Assembly: GCA_018663565.1 (NCBI GenBank)
Contig: JABJQE010000076.1
Coordinates: forward strand, 1 to 13,889
From: Phycisphaerae bacterium
GTDB taxonomy: Bacteria; Planctomycetota; Phycisphaerae; Phycisphaerales; SM1A02
Direction: 5' to 3'
Length of the DNA stretch: 13,889 bases
A program made the translations under genes and the position numbers. The notes below the pieces were generated by a model. It searched no databases. It was not told where the DNA came from and worked only from the letters and a program-made list of their open reading frames with translations. Within the stretch, counting starts at the first letter, position 1. Every line of letters begins with the position of its first letter. Of the stretch, positions 6,127 to 13,185 are shown in pieces.

Positions 6127-8541
6127 CTACCAATTGCTGAGGAACTGTTGAAGATCGTAGACATTGGTCGACCCGTCGCTATTCATGTCGGTGGGGCAGT
6201 TCTCGGATTCACACAACCCCCAGGATTGCAGGAAGATCAGTAGGTCTGAAACATCGATTGCGCCGTTGTTGTCGAAATCTCCAGAAAGTGCGCATGCAGT
6301 GGCGAGGTCGGTTGCTGTCGATGTCGATCCCGCTGGGACGCACATGCGAAATCCGTTTGTGAATGCCACTTCTTCGTCGATGCTATTCATATTATGGGCG
6401 ACGTAGGTGCGGGTATCGCCATTTAGAAAGACGGCGGAGAGCGGCGCATCGCCGGCGACGGTGTCGTCAACGTGACCAAGTCCGCTCAGCGCAGCGAGCC
6501 ACCAATACGTTTTCGCCTTTGAGTCGCCAGCTTCTGGCGTGTAGGTCGTGCTTAGGAAGCTGTTCAGCGCGGATGCGGGGTCCGCGAGTGCTTGGTAACT
6601 CCACAATATGTCTTGCCATACTGTTGGTTCTCCACCGTTTTCGACCAAGAAGTATTGCCACAAACGAGCAACCGCATCGGCGCGTCGACCGAGATAGAGC
6701 GACCCTCCGGTGACAGGAAGCATATTTATCCCGTGAATTTCTTCGGCATTAGCGGTCCACCACGTGCTGTAGCTGGCGCCGGCATCCCAGACGATGCCGG
6801 CAAGGTCGCGGGGAAACTCTGGCGGGAAGACTTGTTCGTCAACGTCAAACCAGTACTGCTCGATGGCTGCTGATTCAGTGGCGAGTAAGAATAGGCCAAG
6901 ATCACGGATTTCAGTATTGCCCGTTGTTTCGCCCCACATCAAGCAGCCAGTTGCAAAATTGATGGCCTCTGATGATGACTCTTGGTTATTGCCTGCTGCG
7001 AATCCAGCATGGCCGGCAGCATAGGAGTGCCCAACATAGGGTTCAAAGTTCCGCAGAAAGCAAAATCGGTGGTCTGTTCGATCGTAGTTAGCAGCGTCTC
7101 GAATAAGCAGGTCGACCATGCCACCCCATGCTGTTTCGGCGGCCCAATCAGCATCGAATCGGGCGACGATTGCAGCAGCCCAGACGAAATAGGCGTAGTG
7201 GAAGTGATGGTCATTGAGTTCTTGGTCAGATCCGTATGAAGCGGGATAGCCAATTAACGTGCCCCATGTGTTGTCATAGGCGAACGTCGCGGTGCCATCT
7301 GCGATAAACCACTCTTCAAGGGCTGACTTGAGTTCGGCAACCAATGTGTCACGCGTGTTGGTGTCTCCAGCGGCGTGAGCAAGCATGATGAGCTGCGCTG
7401 TGCGTCCAAGCGACTTGCCGCCCCAGTAGGTGTCCGATAGATAGCTTGCGGCACCTTGGGCTACAGATTCGGAGAGGTATGCATTTGCGATGGAAGGGTC
7501 GATGGAGTCGACCATCGGAAGTTGAGGAAGCGCAGCGGGGACGGGGAAGTTCACATCAAAGCTCGCTGTTGAGGCGAGTTTGAGCGTACCTTTTGACGAG
7601 GGGTACGTGTCGCCGGTATACGGCGCGTTGGCATTGATCCATTGGTGTCGGTAGAGGCAGCACAACACATCGGTTGATGTGGCGCCGAGCGATTCGGTAA
7701 TGAATGAATAGGTTGCGCGAACAGTTCGTGTTGCTGGTTCCCAGTTCCACGTGACCTTCGTGTCCCGAACTGCAAGTAGCGCGCTCGACTCAAACATTGA
7801 GATTGTGCTGGTTTCGCCATTGGGAAGGATGCCCACCGAAACAGTGGTCGCGCCTGCGCATCGCCAGGTGTCTCCCTCTTGAGTCCATGTGCGTCCGCTT
7901 GGTGCAAAGAGCCCCCAGAACTGCCCGTTCCGCTCAAGCACAATGGTGCGATCAGATTGGCTGTGAATCGATGTGCCAGACGAGTGCACAATCGGATCGC
8001 CGCCCTGGCACTCTGCGAGCACTATCGGGAGTCCGCGCCCGATTGTGGCCTTCATGGACTGTGCCCCGTCATCCCAAGATGCCACGACAGTCCAGTCGCT
8101 GGAGTCTGCAACTTGTACTTCTGGCGCCGAGAGCCCGTCCACACCAAGTGTGAGTGCCGCTGCAGCGCCTGCGAATGAGTATTCATATCCGCGATCCCAG
8201 CTTCCGACGAATGTGGTGTGTCCAAGGTGCAACCCCTCAGTTGCGGCCTGCATCGAGAGAGGGTGGGCATGAATGGGTTGGCCGTAGGAGTTGCCGGAGT
8301 ACCGTTCCCAAATGAGAGATGACCACCATGTGTTTGTTGGAGGCGGTCCACCGAAGTCCGATGTCACCCGTGGAGAAACGGGGTTGCCATTGGTGTCAGA
8401 CGGGCCAAGTTGCCCGGCCGGGATGCCGCTCGAATATGAGCCTTGTCCGATGGATTCTGTGGCAATATCGGCAACGCTCAAAGCTTGAGGAAGCAGGAGG
8501 AGCATTGAGAACAAGCCGCATGTCAAATTGGTGTGTCGCAA
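6127..8541 (-). CDS. secreted GH81 endo-1,3-beta-glucanase with dockerin-like C-terminus
   Basis: 804 aa from a TTG at 8541 backed by AAGGAG (8548-8553) six bases upstream. Residues 1-24 form a signal peptide (hydrophobic LFSMLLLLPQALSVA). The GH81 catalytic region covers roughly 40-690: an N-terminal beta-sandwich with TNTWWSSLIWE (69-79), then the alpha/alpha barrel with NDHHFHYAYF (443-452, candidate acid Asp444) and GHSYAAGHAGFAAGNNQESS, continuing to the conserved acidic pair Glu521 and Glu525. These match the known catalytic Asp and Glu of the family and their spacing. GH81 enzymes hydrolyse internal beta-1,3 bonds of laminarin or similar glucans. A small beta region (about 700-740) is followed by two dockerin-like repeats (754-776 and 785-804), the last ending at Trp804. 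It converges with the Fe-S carrier gene and is divergent from the cytochrome operon. Confidence 0.93.
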   Translation of the reverse strand: MRHTNLTCGLFSMLLLLPQALSVADIATESIGQGSYSSGIPAGQLGPSDTNGNPVSPRVTSDFGGPPPTNTWWSSLIWERYSGNSYGQPIHAHPLSMQAATEGLHLGHTTFVGSWDRGYEYSFAGAAAALTLGVDGLSAPEVQVADSSDWTVVASWDDGAQSMKATIGRGLPIVLAECQGGDPIVHSSGTSIHSQSDRTIVLERNGQFWGLFAPSGRTWTQEGDTWRCAGATTVSVGILPNGETSTISMFESSALLAVRDTKVTWNWEPATRTVRATYSFITESLGATSTDVLCCLYRHQWINANAPYTGDTYPSSKGTLKLASTASFDVNFPVPAALPQLPMVDSIDPSIANAYLSESVAQGAASYLSDTYWGGKSLGRTAQLIMLAHAAGDTNTRDTLVAELKSALEEWFIADGTATFAYDNTWGTLIGYPASYGSDQELNDHHFHYAYFVWAAAIVARFDADWAAETAWGGMVDLLIRDAANYDRTDHRFCFLRNFEPYVGHSYAAGHAGFAAGNNQESSSEAINFATGCLMWGETTGNTEIRDLGLFLLATESAAIEQYWFDVDEQVFPPEFPRDLAGIVWDAGASYSTWWTANAEEIHGINMLPVTGGSLYLGRRADAVARLWQYFLVENGGEPTVWQDILWSYQALADPASALNSFLSTTYTPEAGDSKAKTYWWLAALSGLGHVDDTVAGDAPLSAVFLNGDTRTYVAHNMNSIDEEVAFTNGFRMCVPAGSTSTATDLATACALSGDFDNNGAIDVSDLLIFLQSWGLCESENCPTDMNSDGSTNVYDLQQFLSNW

Positions 8542-8762
8542 GGGCTACTCCTTAAGGGCTTAACGTCTATCAAAGGAGGCCACATTCCAGGGGCTGTATG
8601 GCCTTGCACAGTGCGCCCGCAACCGAACCGTACGATTTGATATTGGTGAAGTTCGAGAGAAATCCACTCATGATCTAAAAGTGGCTCTATCGTGGTTGGA
8701 ATGCAACTTTTCGCAGGTCAAGGTGTGAACAGTGGGTCGAAACGTCGCTATCCTCCCTTTCT
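8542..8762. promoter_or_regulatory. divergent intergenic region between GH81 and cytochrome operon
   Basis: These 221 bp must hold the start signals for both the minus-strand glucanase and the plus-strand cytochrome operon. Visible items are the glucanase ribosome-binding site (8548-8553), an imperfect hairpin GGCCA (8578-8582)/TGGCC (8599-8603) that would lie in the glucanase leader, and two AGGGCT copies at 8541-8546 and 8555-8560. I could not assign a convincing -35/-10 pair in either direction. No ribosome-binding site precedes the cytochrome ATG at 8763, where the sequence is pyrimidine-rich. Confidence 0.5.
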
Positions 8763-9899
8763 ATGTCAGATCAACACACCATGACTGTGAAGTCCATCGT
8801 GATCAACTTCGTGTGTCTCTTTATCGTGGCCCCGGTGGCTTCGGTGTTGATCTTATGGGGATGCTGGGTGTTGATACCCGATCCACCGCCACCGCCGCAG
8901 ACGTCTGCGGCCATCCAAACTCAAACCTTCATCCGCTCCGCACCGCATACGCCGGTTTCGGGGCGGACAGTTTATATGGCCAACTGTGCACGCTGCCACG
9001 GGGCGTCCGGAGACGGAGCTGGCACCGAAAAACTTGATCGCCCGGCACGATCATTTCTTGCCGGGGGTTTTTCATTTGGTAATACACCCGAGGCTGTTCG
9101 CCGGGTTGTGCAGCATGGTATTGCAGGAACACCGATGCCGGGGTTCGGCAGAGTGCTGAATGCTCAGCAGACAGCGGCTGTTGTCAAGTATGTCATTGCC
9201 ATGGCTCCGCCAGTTCCAGCAGCAAGTGGAGATGCTCAGTTGATTGTTGCAGATCGCCCGCTGGTTGTTCGCGGCATGCTTTCGGCGCGAGGTGCGTGGG
9301 AAGAGAATGAACCACGCGGTGTGATGCTTGGCGGGACGGATGGCTTGACCCTGTCCTATGGAGTCCGGGATGTTCAGTTTAGGGCGGCACGACAAGGTGG
9401 ATTCGTCAAACGCACAGACTGGGAAGGCAGGGGCGGTACGCCTCTTTCACCTACAGGACGATTGATTCATTGGGTAATGCCCAATCCTGTTTTTACACAG
9501 AACGGTGTCGCAATTCCAGCACAGTTCCTCGGCACTTCCACATCAGGTGGCGCTGCATCGCTGTCGATGAAACTACCGGGTGCAACGATTCGTGAGTCTG
9601 GCGATGCTATTACGCACGCTACGCAGACGGGGTATCGCCGGACACTTGAAATAGAGGGTGATGCATCCGAAATCGATATGGCTTTGCCATCGCAGGGTGC
9701 ATTGGCCTATCTCGGGCAATCTGGTCCATGGCAGTGGTGGCGGGACGGAGAAGATCTCGTTGGTGCAAAGGGAATGGCCAGTTACGGCGATCAGACACTT
9801 CGGCTTCCAGCATCAGGGACGGTTGAGATTATTGTGTTACCAGCAGCTGACATGAGCAGTGCAGCTGGGGAAGGAATTCCAATCGGAGGTGCCACATGA
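8763..9899 (+). CDS. membrane-anchored c-type cytochrome with DUF6797-like region
   Basis: 378 aa. An N-terminal membrane segment (about 11-38) anchors the protein, followed by a Pro-rich linker (PDPPPPPQ). A class I cytochrome c domain (about 65-148) has the haem motif CARCH (Cys75, Cys78, His79) and a likely axial Met125 in GTPMPGFG. Residues ~160-360 resemble the DUF6797 module of planctomycete/verrucomicrobial haem-dehydrogenase proteins: a PRGVMLGG strand, LTLSYGVRDVQFRAA, GGFVKRTDWEGRGG, and a later RRTLEIEGD segment. In the relatives I recall, that module is fused directly to the beta-propeller encoded here by the next gene. The haem would act on the periplasmic side, passing electrons on from a dehydrogenase. 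No Shine-Dalgarno is seen; an alternative ATG at 8781 is no better. The stop overlaps the next start (ATGA). Confidence 0.85.
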   Translation: MSDQHTMTVKSIVINFVCLFIVAPVASVLILWGCWVLIPDPPPPPQTSAAIQTQTFIRSAPHTPVSGRTVYMANCARCHGASGDGAGTEKLDRPARSFLAGGFSFGNTPEAVRRVVQHGIAGTPMPGFGRVLNAQQTAAVVKYVIAMAPPVPAASGDAQLIVADRPLVVRGMLSARGAWEENEPRGVMLGGTDGLTLSYGVRDVQFRAARQGGFVKRTDWEGRGGTPLSPTGRLIHWVMPNPVFTQNGVAIPAQFLGTSTSGGAASLSMKLPGATIRESGDAITHATQTGYRRTLEIEGDASEIDMALPSQGALAYLGQSGPWQWWRDGEDLVGAKGMASYGDQTLRLPASGTVEIIVLPAADMSSAAGEGIPIGGAT

Positions 9900-12346
9900 T
9901 GTGGGCAACTGCTTGTATTGCGATCGCCAATCCTTCGGGCTGGGTGGTCGAGGCAGTGCCCGCTCCACTAGGCGAAGTGGTAGAAGTCGGCGGGATCGCC
10001 TTTCCGCAAGATGGAGCCATTGCAGTAAGTACTCGGCGGGGGCGTGTATGGCTGATAGATGGAGCGCTTGACAATAACCCGTCCGACGCAACTTGGACCA
10101 TCTTTGCCGATGGTTTATACGAAGGACTTGGGCTCGACACTGCTGGCGATGACTTGATGGTGCTGCAGCGTGGCGAACTGTCGTTGCTGCGTGATACTGA
10201 TGGTGACCGACGCGTAGACGACATCGAAGTTATTGCCGACGACTGGGGTCTATCTGATAACTATCACGAGTTTGCCTTCGGGCTCCCTCGCGATGCTGCG
10301 GGCAATCGCTATGTGTCCTTCAATCTCGGCTTTATGCAGCCAGATTGGTGGCATGGAAAGGCGGTTGTGCCGAATCGCGGATCGATCATGCAGGTGTCTC
10401 CATCGGGCAACTTGAAGCCATGGGCGCACGGATTCCGAAGCCCGTGCGGGCTGGGCTTTGATGCGACGGGTCGCCTTCTTGCAACAGACAACCAAGGAGA
10501 TTGGATGCCATCCTCTCCGATCTTCGTTGTGCAGAAAGATGGTTTTCATGGGCATCCCGCGAGCTTGCGTTGGACTGATGCGTACCGCGCGAGCAATCGT
10601 GTGCCTGATGACAAAGTGCCCCCTGATGTTGATCGCGTTCCGGCGGCAATTTGGATTCCTTATGACTGGTCACGATCGACTGGCAACATCGTGGCTGACA
10701 CAACCGGCGGCGCCTTTGGGCCGTTTGCAGATCAGCTCTTTGTGTCTGAGTTGACAACAGGCCGCATACTTCGTGCTGAGATCGAGGACATCGATGGCGT
10801 TTCGCAAGGCGCCGTATGGCCCTTTATCGATCGTGTTGGATCAGTGGCGCGAGTTGCGTTTGCGCCGGATGGCTCGTTGATCTGTGGACTCACGAATCGT
10901 GGTTGGGGCGGACTGACGCCAGGCCATGGTGTACGCAGGATTCGCTTTACTGGCGAAGTGCCGATGGAGATGAAGCACGTGCGGCTAGTTCCCGGCGGCT
11001 TTGACATAGAGATGACGCACCCGATCGAGGGCGAGGTATTGCCTTCGCAGGTGCACGTCGACACCTACGACTACAACTGGTGGTGGAAGTATGGTTCGCC
11101 CGAACAGCGAAAGAGTGTAATGCAGGTAAGTGAAACAAGGCTCTCGGCTGATCGCCGCACGCTGCATGTGTCGATCCCGATGCTCCGTGCCGGTCGGGTC
11201 GCTCGTCTTCGTCTCACCGGTGTGATGGGCCAAGGTGGTCTTCCACTTGTACACGAAGAAGTGGCGTACACCATAAACCGTTTGCCAGGTGGGCCATCTG
11301 GGCAGGTTGCCAAGGAAGTGGAGCCGCCAAGTGCCGAAAGCTCAGTGGAAGATGAATCCGGTTGGCTTCGGCTCACGTGGGGCGATGCGACTGATATGTG
11401 GGATGGCGATTGGCGGCTCTCCAAGGCAAAGCTTGATCTCGCCGATCGCCGTAGATTTGTGCACGAGAGTGGTTCCGACGCTTTGGTGAATGACCAGGCG
11501 ACGACTGACCTCGCACTCCGCGCCGCTGCCCCTGATGGCGTGGTAGCGGTTGCTGTCATGTTGCCAAGTCTTGGCGTAATGGCGATTGGATTGCCAGGTG
11601 ATGCCACTTTGGTTGTGCGGGATCTCGAGAATCACGGAAGCATAGAAGTGCACGACAACAATGGCGTGCAGATCGCCACTTCCGATCGCGATATATGGCG
11701 AGGGCCTGGGCAGTGGCATCGAATTGAGTATGTCGTGCGAAAGAATCAACTCCAACGAGTCTCTCTGGACGACATGGTCATCATGACCGATGTGTCGTTG
11801 CCAGAAGGTGGAGCGGACAACTGGTTGCGATTCCACGCTGCACCTGGTCCGGGTGGAATTGCTGACGTGCGGTTGCAGCCAGACCGAGCCGGCGTGCCTA
11901 AGGGCGGCGAAAATCTACTCGCAGGTCAATTTGAGTTCAGCGGTGACTTGGGCGGCATGGTTGGAGAAGATTCCATGGTGCTTAGTGGGGGTGGCCTTGT
12001 GCAGTTGAGCCCTGGTGCGCCGTCGACCTGCACGCTTCGCGCAAGGATTCGCTTTGAGGAGAAGACTGCTGCGGTGCTCAACTTCGGCGACGCAGCGATT
12101 GTTCTGGCAGGCCATGATCCGACCACGGGCAGCATTATTCGCGTGGACGAGCGGTCTGTTGACCTCATCCCAGCCAATGGCTGGTTTGATCTTCAAGTGA
12201 CACGAAGTGAGGGCAGGGTTGTTGTGCACCTCAACGGCCTTGAGGTGGCCAGTGGCCATGTCGCCGGAACAGGACCATTGTCGATAGCACTTCAAGAAGG
12301 TCGATTGACTATCGAGTGGATGCGAATTGATTCAACGCTTGATTGA
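9896..12346 (+). CDS. beta-propeller 'membrane-bound dehydrogenase-like' protein with C-terminal jelly-roll-like regions
   Basis: 816 aa. The ATG at 9896 has GGAGGT (9885-9890) five bases upstream and overlaps the previous stop by 4 nt; an ATG directly after it is equally possible. Residues ~17-350 form a sorbosone-dehydrogenase-like propeller: GGIAFPQDGAIAVSTRRG, a Ca-site-like RDTDGDRRVDD (99-109), DNYHEFAFGLPRD, GFRSPCGLGFDATGRLLATDNQGDW near 179-203, and GSLICGLTNRGWGG. Residues ~360-462 match the beta-domain that follows in this family, ending EVAYTINRLP. Two later regions (~485-662 and ~675-812) look like DUF1080/LamG jelly-rolls (GQWHRIEYVV, GWFDLQVTR, VVVHLNGLEV). The family is presumed to oxidise sugars or alcohols with a partner cytochrome; the substrate is unknown. 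The N-terminus MMWATACIAIANPSG has no charged n-region and is a poor signal peptide. Confidence 0.82.
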   Translation: MMWATACIAIANPSGWVVEAVPAPLGEVVEVGGIAFPQDGAIAVSTRRGRVWLIDGALDNNPSDATWTIFADGLYEGLGLDTAGDDLMVLQRGELSLLRDTDGDRRVDDIEVIADDWGLSDNYHEFAFGLPRDAAGNRYVSFNLGFMQPDWWHGKAVVPNRGSIMQVSPSGNLKPWAHGFRSPCGLGFDATGRLLATDNQGDWMPSSPIFVVQKDGFHGHPASLRWTDAYRASNRVPDDKVPPDVDRVPAAIWIPYDWSRSTGNIVADTTGGAFGPFADQLFVSELTTGRILRAEIEDIDGVSQGAVWPFIDRVGSVARVAFAPDGSLICGLTNRGWGGLTPGHGVRRIRFTGEVPMEMKHVRLVPGGFDIEMTHPIEGEVLPSQVHVDTYDYNWWWKYGSPEQRKSVMQVSETRLSADRRTLHVSIPMLRAGRVARLRLTGVMGQGGLPLVHEEVAYTINRLPGGPSGQVAKEVEPPSAESSVEDESGWLRLTWGDATDMWDGDWRLSKAKLDLADRRRFVHESGSDALVNDQATTDLALRAAAPDGVVAVAVMLPSLGVMAIGLPGDATLVVRDLENHGSIEVHDNNGVQIATSDRDIWRGPGQWHRIEYVVRKNQLQRVSLDDMVIMTDVSLPEGGADNWLRFHAAPGPGGIADVRLQPDRAGVPKGGENLLAGQFEFSGDLGGMVGEDSMVLSGGGLVQLSPGAPSTCTLRARIRFEEKTAAVLNFGDAAIVLAGHDPTTGSIIRVDERSVDLIPANGWFDLQVTRSEGRVVVHLNGLEVASGHVAGTGPLSIALQEGRLTIEWMRIDSTLD

Positions 12347-12643
12347 CCCACATACTTGTGGATCGATGTTCATTGACCAGAGAATGGCGAAGAGGCCGTG
12401 GTCGTAACCGTAGATCAAGAACGCGATTCTGCCTTTGTCGTACCATCAGCTTCCATATGGAAATTCGTCCTCAATCTAAAATGTCTGAGATGCCTATTGT
12501 GCTGCTACTAACGACGATCACTCGAATTCGTCTTGTCCAGATCAGTTTGTCCCGCGTTGTTTTTGGGTAGTCTCTTTGTTGTTCCTTCGTTGTGGCGCAC
12601 ACGGGGCTGCAATTACTTCGATGCACTTGAGCTGAGTACGACC
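12347..12643 (+). other. intergenic region before the deaminase
   Basis: 297 bp without a convincing gene. Directly after the propeller stop there is a 5-bp stem, CCACA (12348-12352)/TGTGG (12357-12361), with a TACT loop and no T-tract: a weak terminator candidate. Short open frames here have no ribosome-binding site or recognisable product. A frame joined to the deaminase opens at 12533 but adds 37 unrelated residues. The deaminase promoter should lie here, but I see no clear -35/-10 pair. Confidence 0.5.
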
Positions 12644-13123
12644 ATGACGAATCATCACCAGTACATGCAGCGAGCCATTGAGCTCGCCTACGACACGGCA
12701 ATTGTGAATCAACACGGTGGTCCGTTTGGATGCATCATCGTCCGTGATGAAAAGATTGTGGCCGAGGGAGTCAACCGCGTGCTCGTTGATAAAGATCCGA
12801 CCAGTCATGGCGAGATCGCTGCTATTCGCGCAGCGTGCAAGGTGCTTGATACACATAATCTTTCGGGCTGTACGTTGTACACGAGTTCTGAGCCGTGCCC
12901 GATGTGTTATGCCGCGTCATGGTGGGCGCGAATAGACGCTATTTATTACGCCGGGACCATCCAAGACGCCAAGGATTATGGCGATTTTGATGACGTGCCT
13001 ATTTATGAGGCCGTCAAGTTACCGGGTGCAGATCGGGCATTGCCGGCTCTGGAGTTCGATCGGGACAAGATGTTGAAGGTCTGGCGGGAGTTTCGGGATA
13101 TGCCGGATCGGCTGCACTATTGA
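12644..13123 (+). CDS. guaD: guanine deaminase (CMP/dCMP deaminase superfamily)
   Basis: 159 aa from the ATG at 12644, close to the ~156 aa of Bacillus subtilis guanine deaminase; an ORF start at 12533 would add an unrelated leader. The enzyme converts guanine to xanthine and ammonia in purine salvage or catabolism. Zinc and catalytic residues are His55 and Glu57 in TSHGEIAAIR, and Cys85 and Cys88 in EPCPMC. The DPT-H-E...IRAACKVL and YTSSEPCPMCYAASWWAR contexts match guanine deaminase better than tRNA adenosine deaminase TadA. GDFDD (113-117) and the C-terminal Tyr159 correspond to the Asp and terminal Tyr that shape the guanine pocket in the B. subtilis enzyme. The only departure is HGE in place of the usual HAE. 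No purine genes lie nearby. Cytoplasmic. Confidence 0.87.
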   Translation: MTNHHQYMQRAIELAYDTAIVNQHGGPFGCIIVRDEKIVAEGVNRVLVDKDPTSHGEIAAIRAACKVLDTHNLSGCTLYTSSEPCPMCYAASWWARIDAIYYAGTIQDAKDYGDFDDVPIYEAVKLPGADRALPALEFDRDKMLKVWREFRDMPDRLHY

Positions 13124-13127
13124 ATTC

Positions 13128-13148
13128 TCTGGTGTATTGAGCACCAGG
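13128..13148 (+). terminator. stem-loop after the deaminase gene
   Basis: CTGGTG (13129-13134) pairs perfectly with CACCAG (13142-13147), extended by T-G wobbles outside (13128/13148) and inside (13135/13141). It begins four bases after the deaminase stop codon and ends before the next gene's ribosome-binding site. There is no T-tract, so a Rho-independent terminator is possible but not shown. Confidence 0.4.
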
Positions 13149-13185
13149 CGATATGGTGAGCAATGGGATGAGAAGGAGTTACTCA

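Noticed and set aside
7551..7991. Alternative minus-strand frame inside the GH81 gene
   Set aside because: It lies wholly within the glucanase coding sequence in another frame, is rich in Arg, Pro and Ser as shadows are, and has no motif.
9859..10071. Plus-strand ORF overlapping the cytochrome/propeller junction as a possible fused reading frame
   Set aside because: It is in a different frame from the propeller gene and would not join the two proteins; its sequence is Arg/Ser-rich noise.
12533..12643. Longer start for the deaminase adding a hydrophobic-looking leader
   Set aside because: A hydrophobic stretch (ALFLGSLFVVPSL) suggests a signal peptide, but the deaminase is a cytoplasmic family, the leader is absent from its relatives as I know them, and length fits the ATG at 12644.
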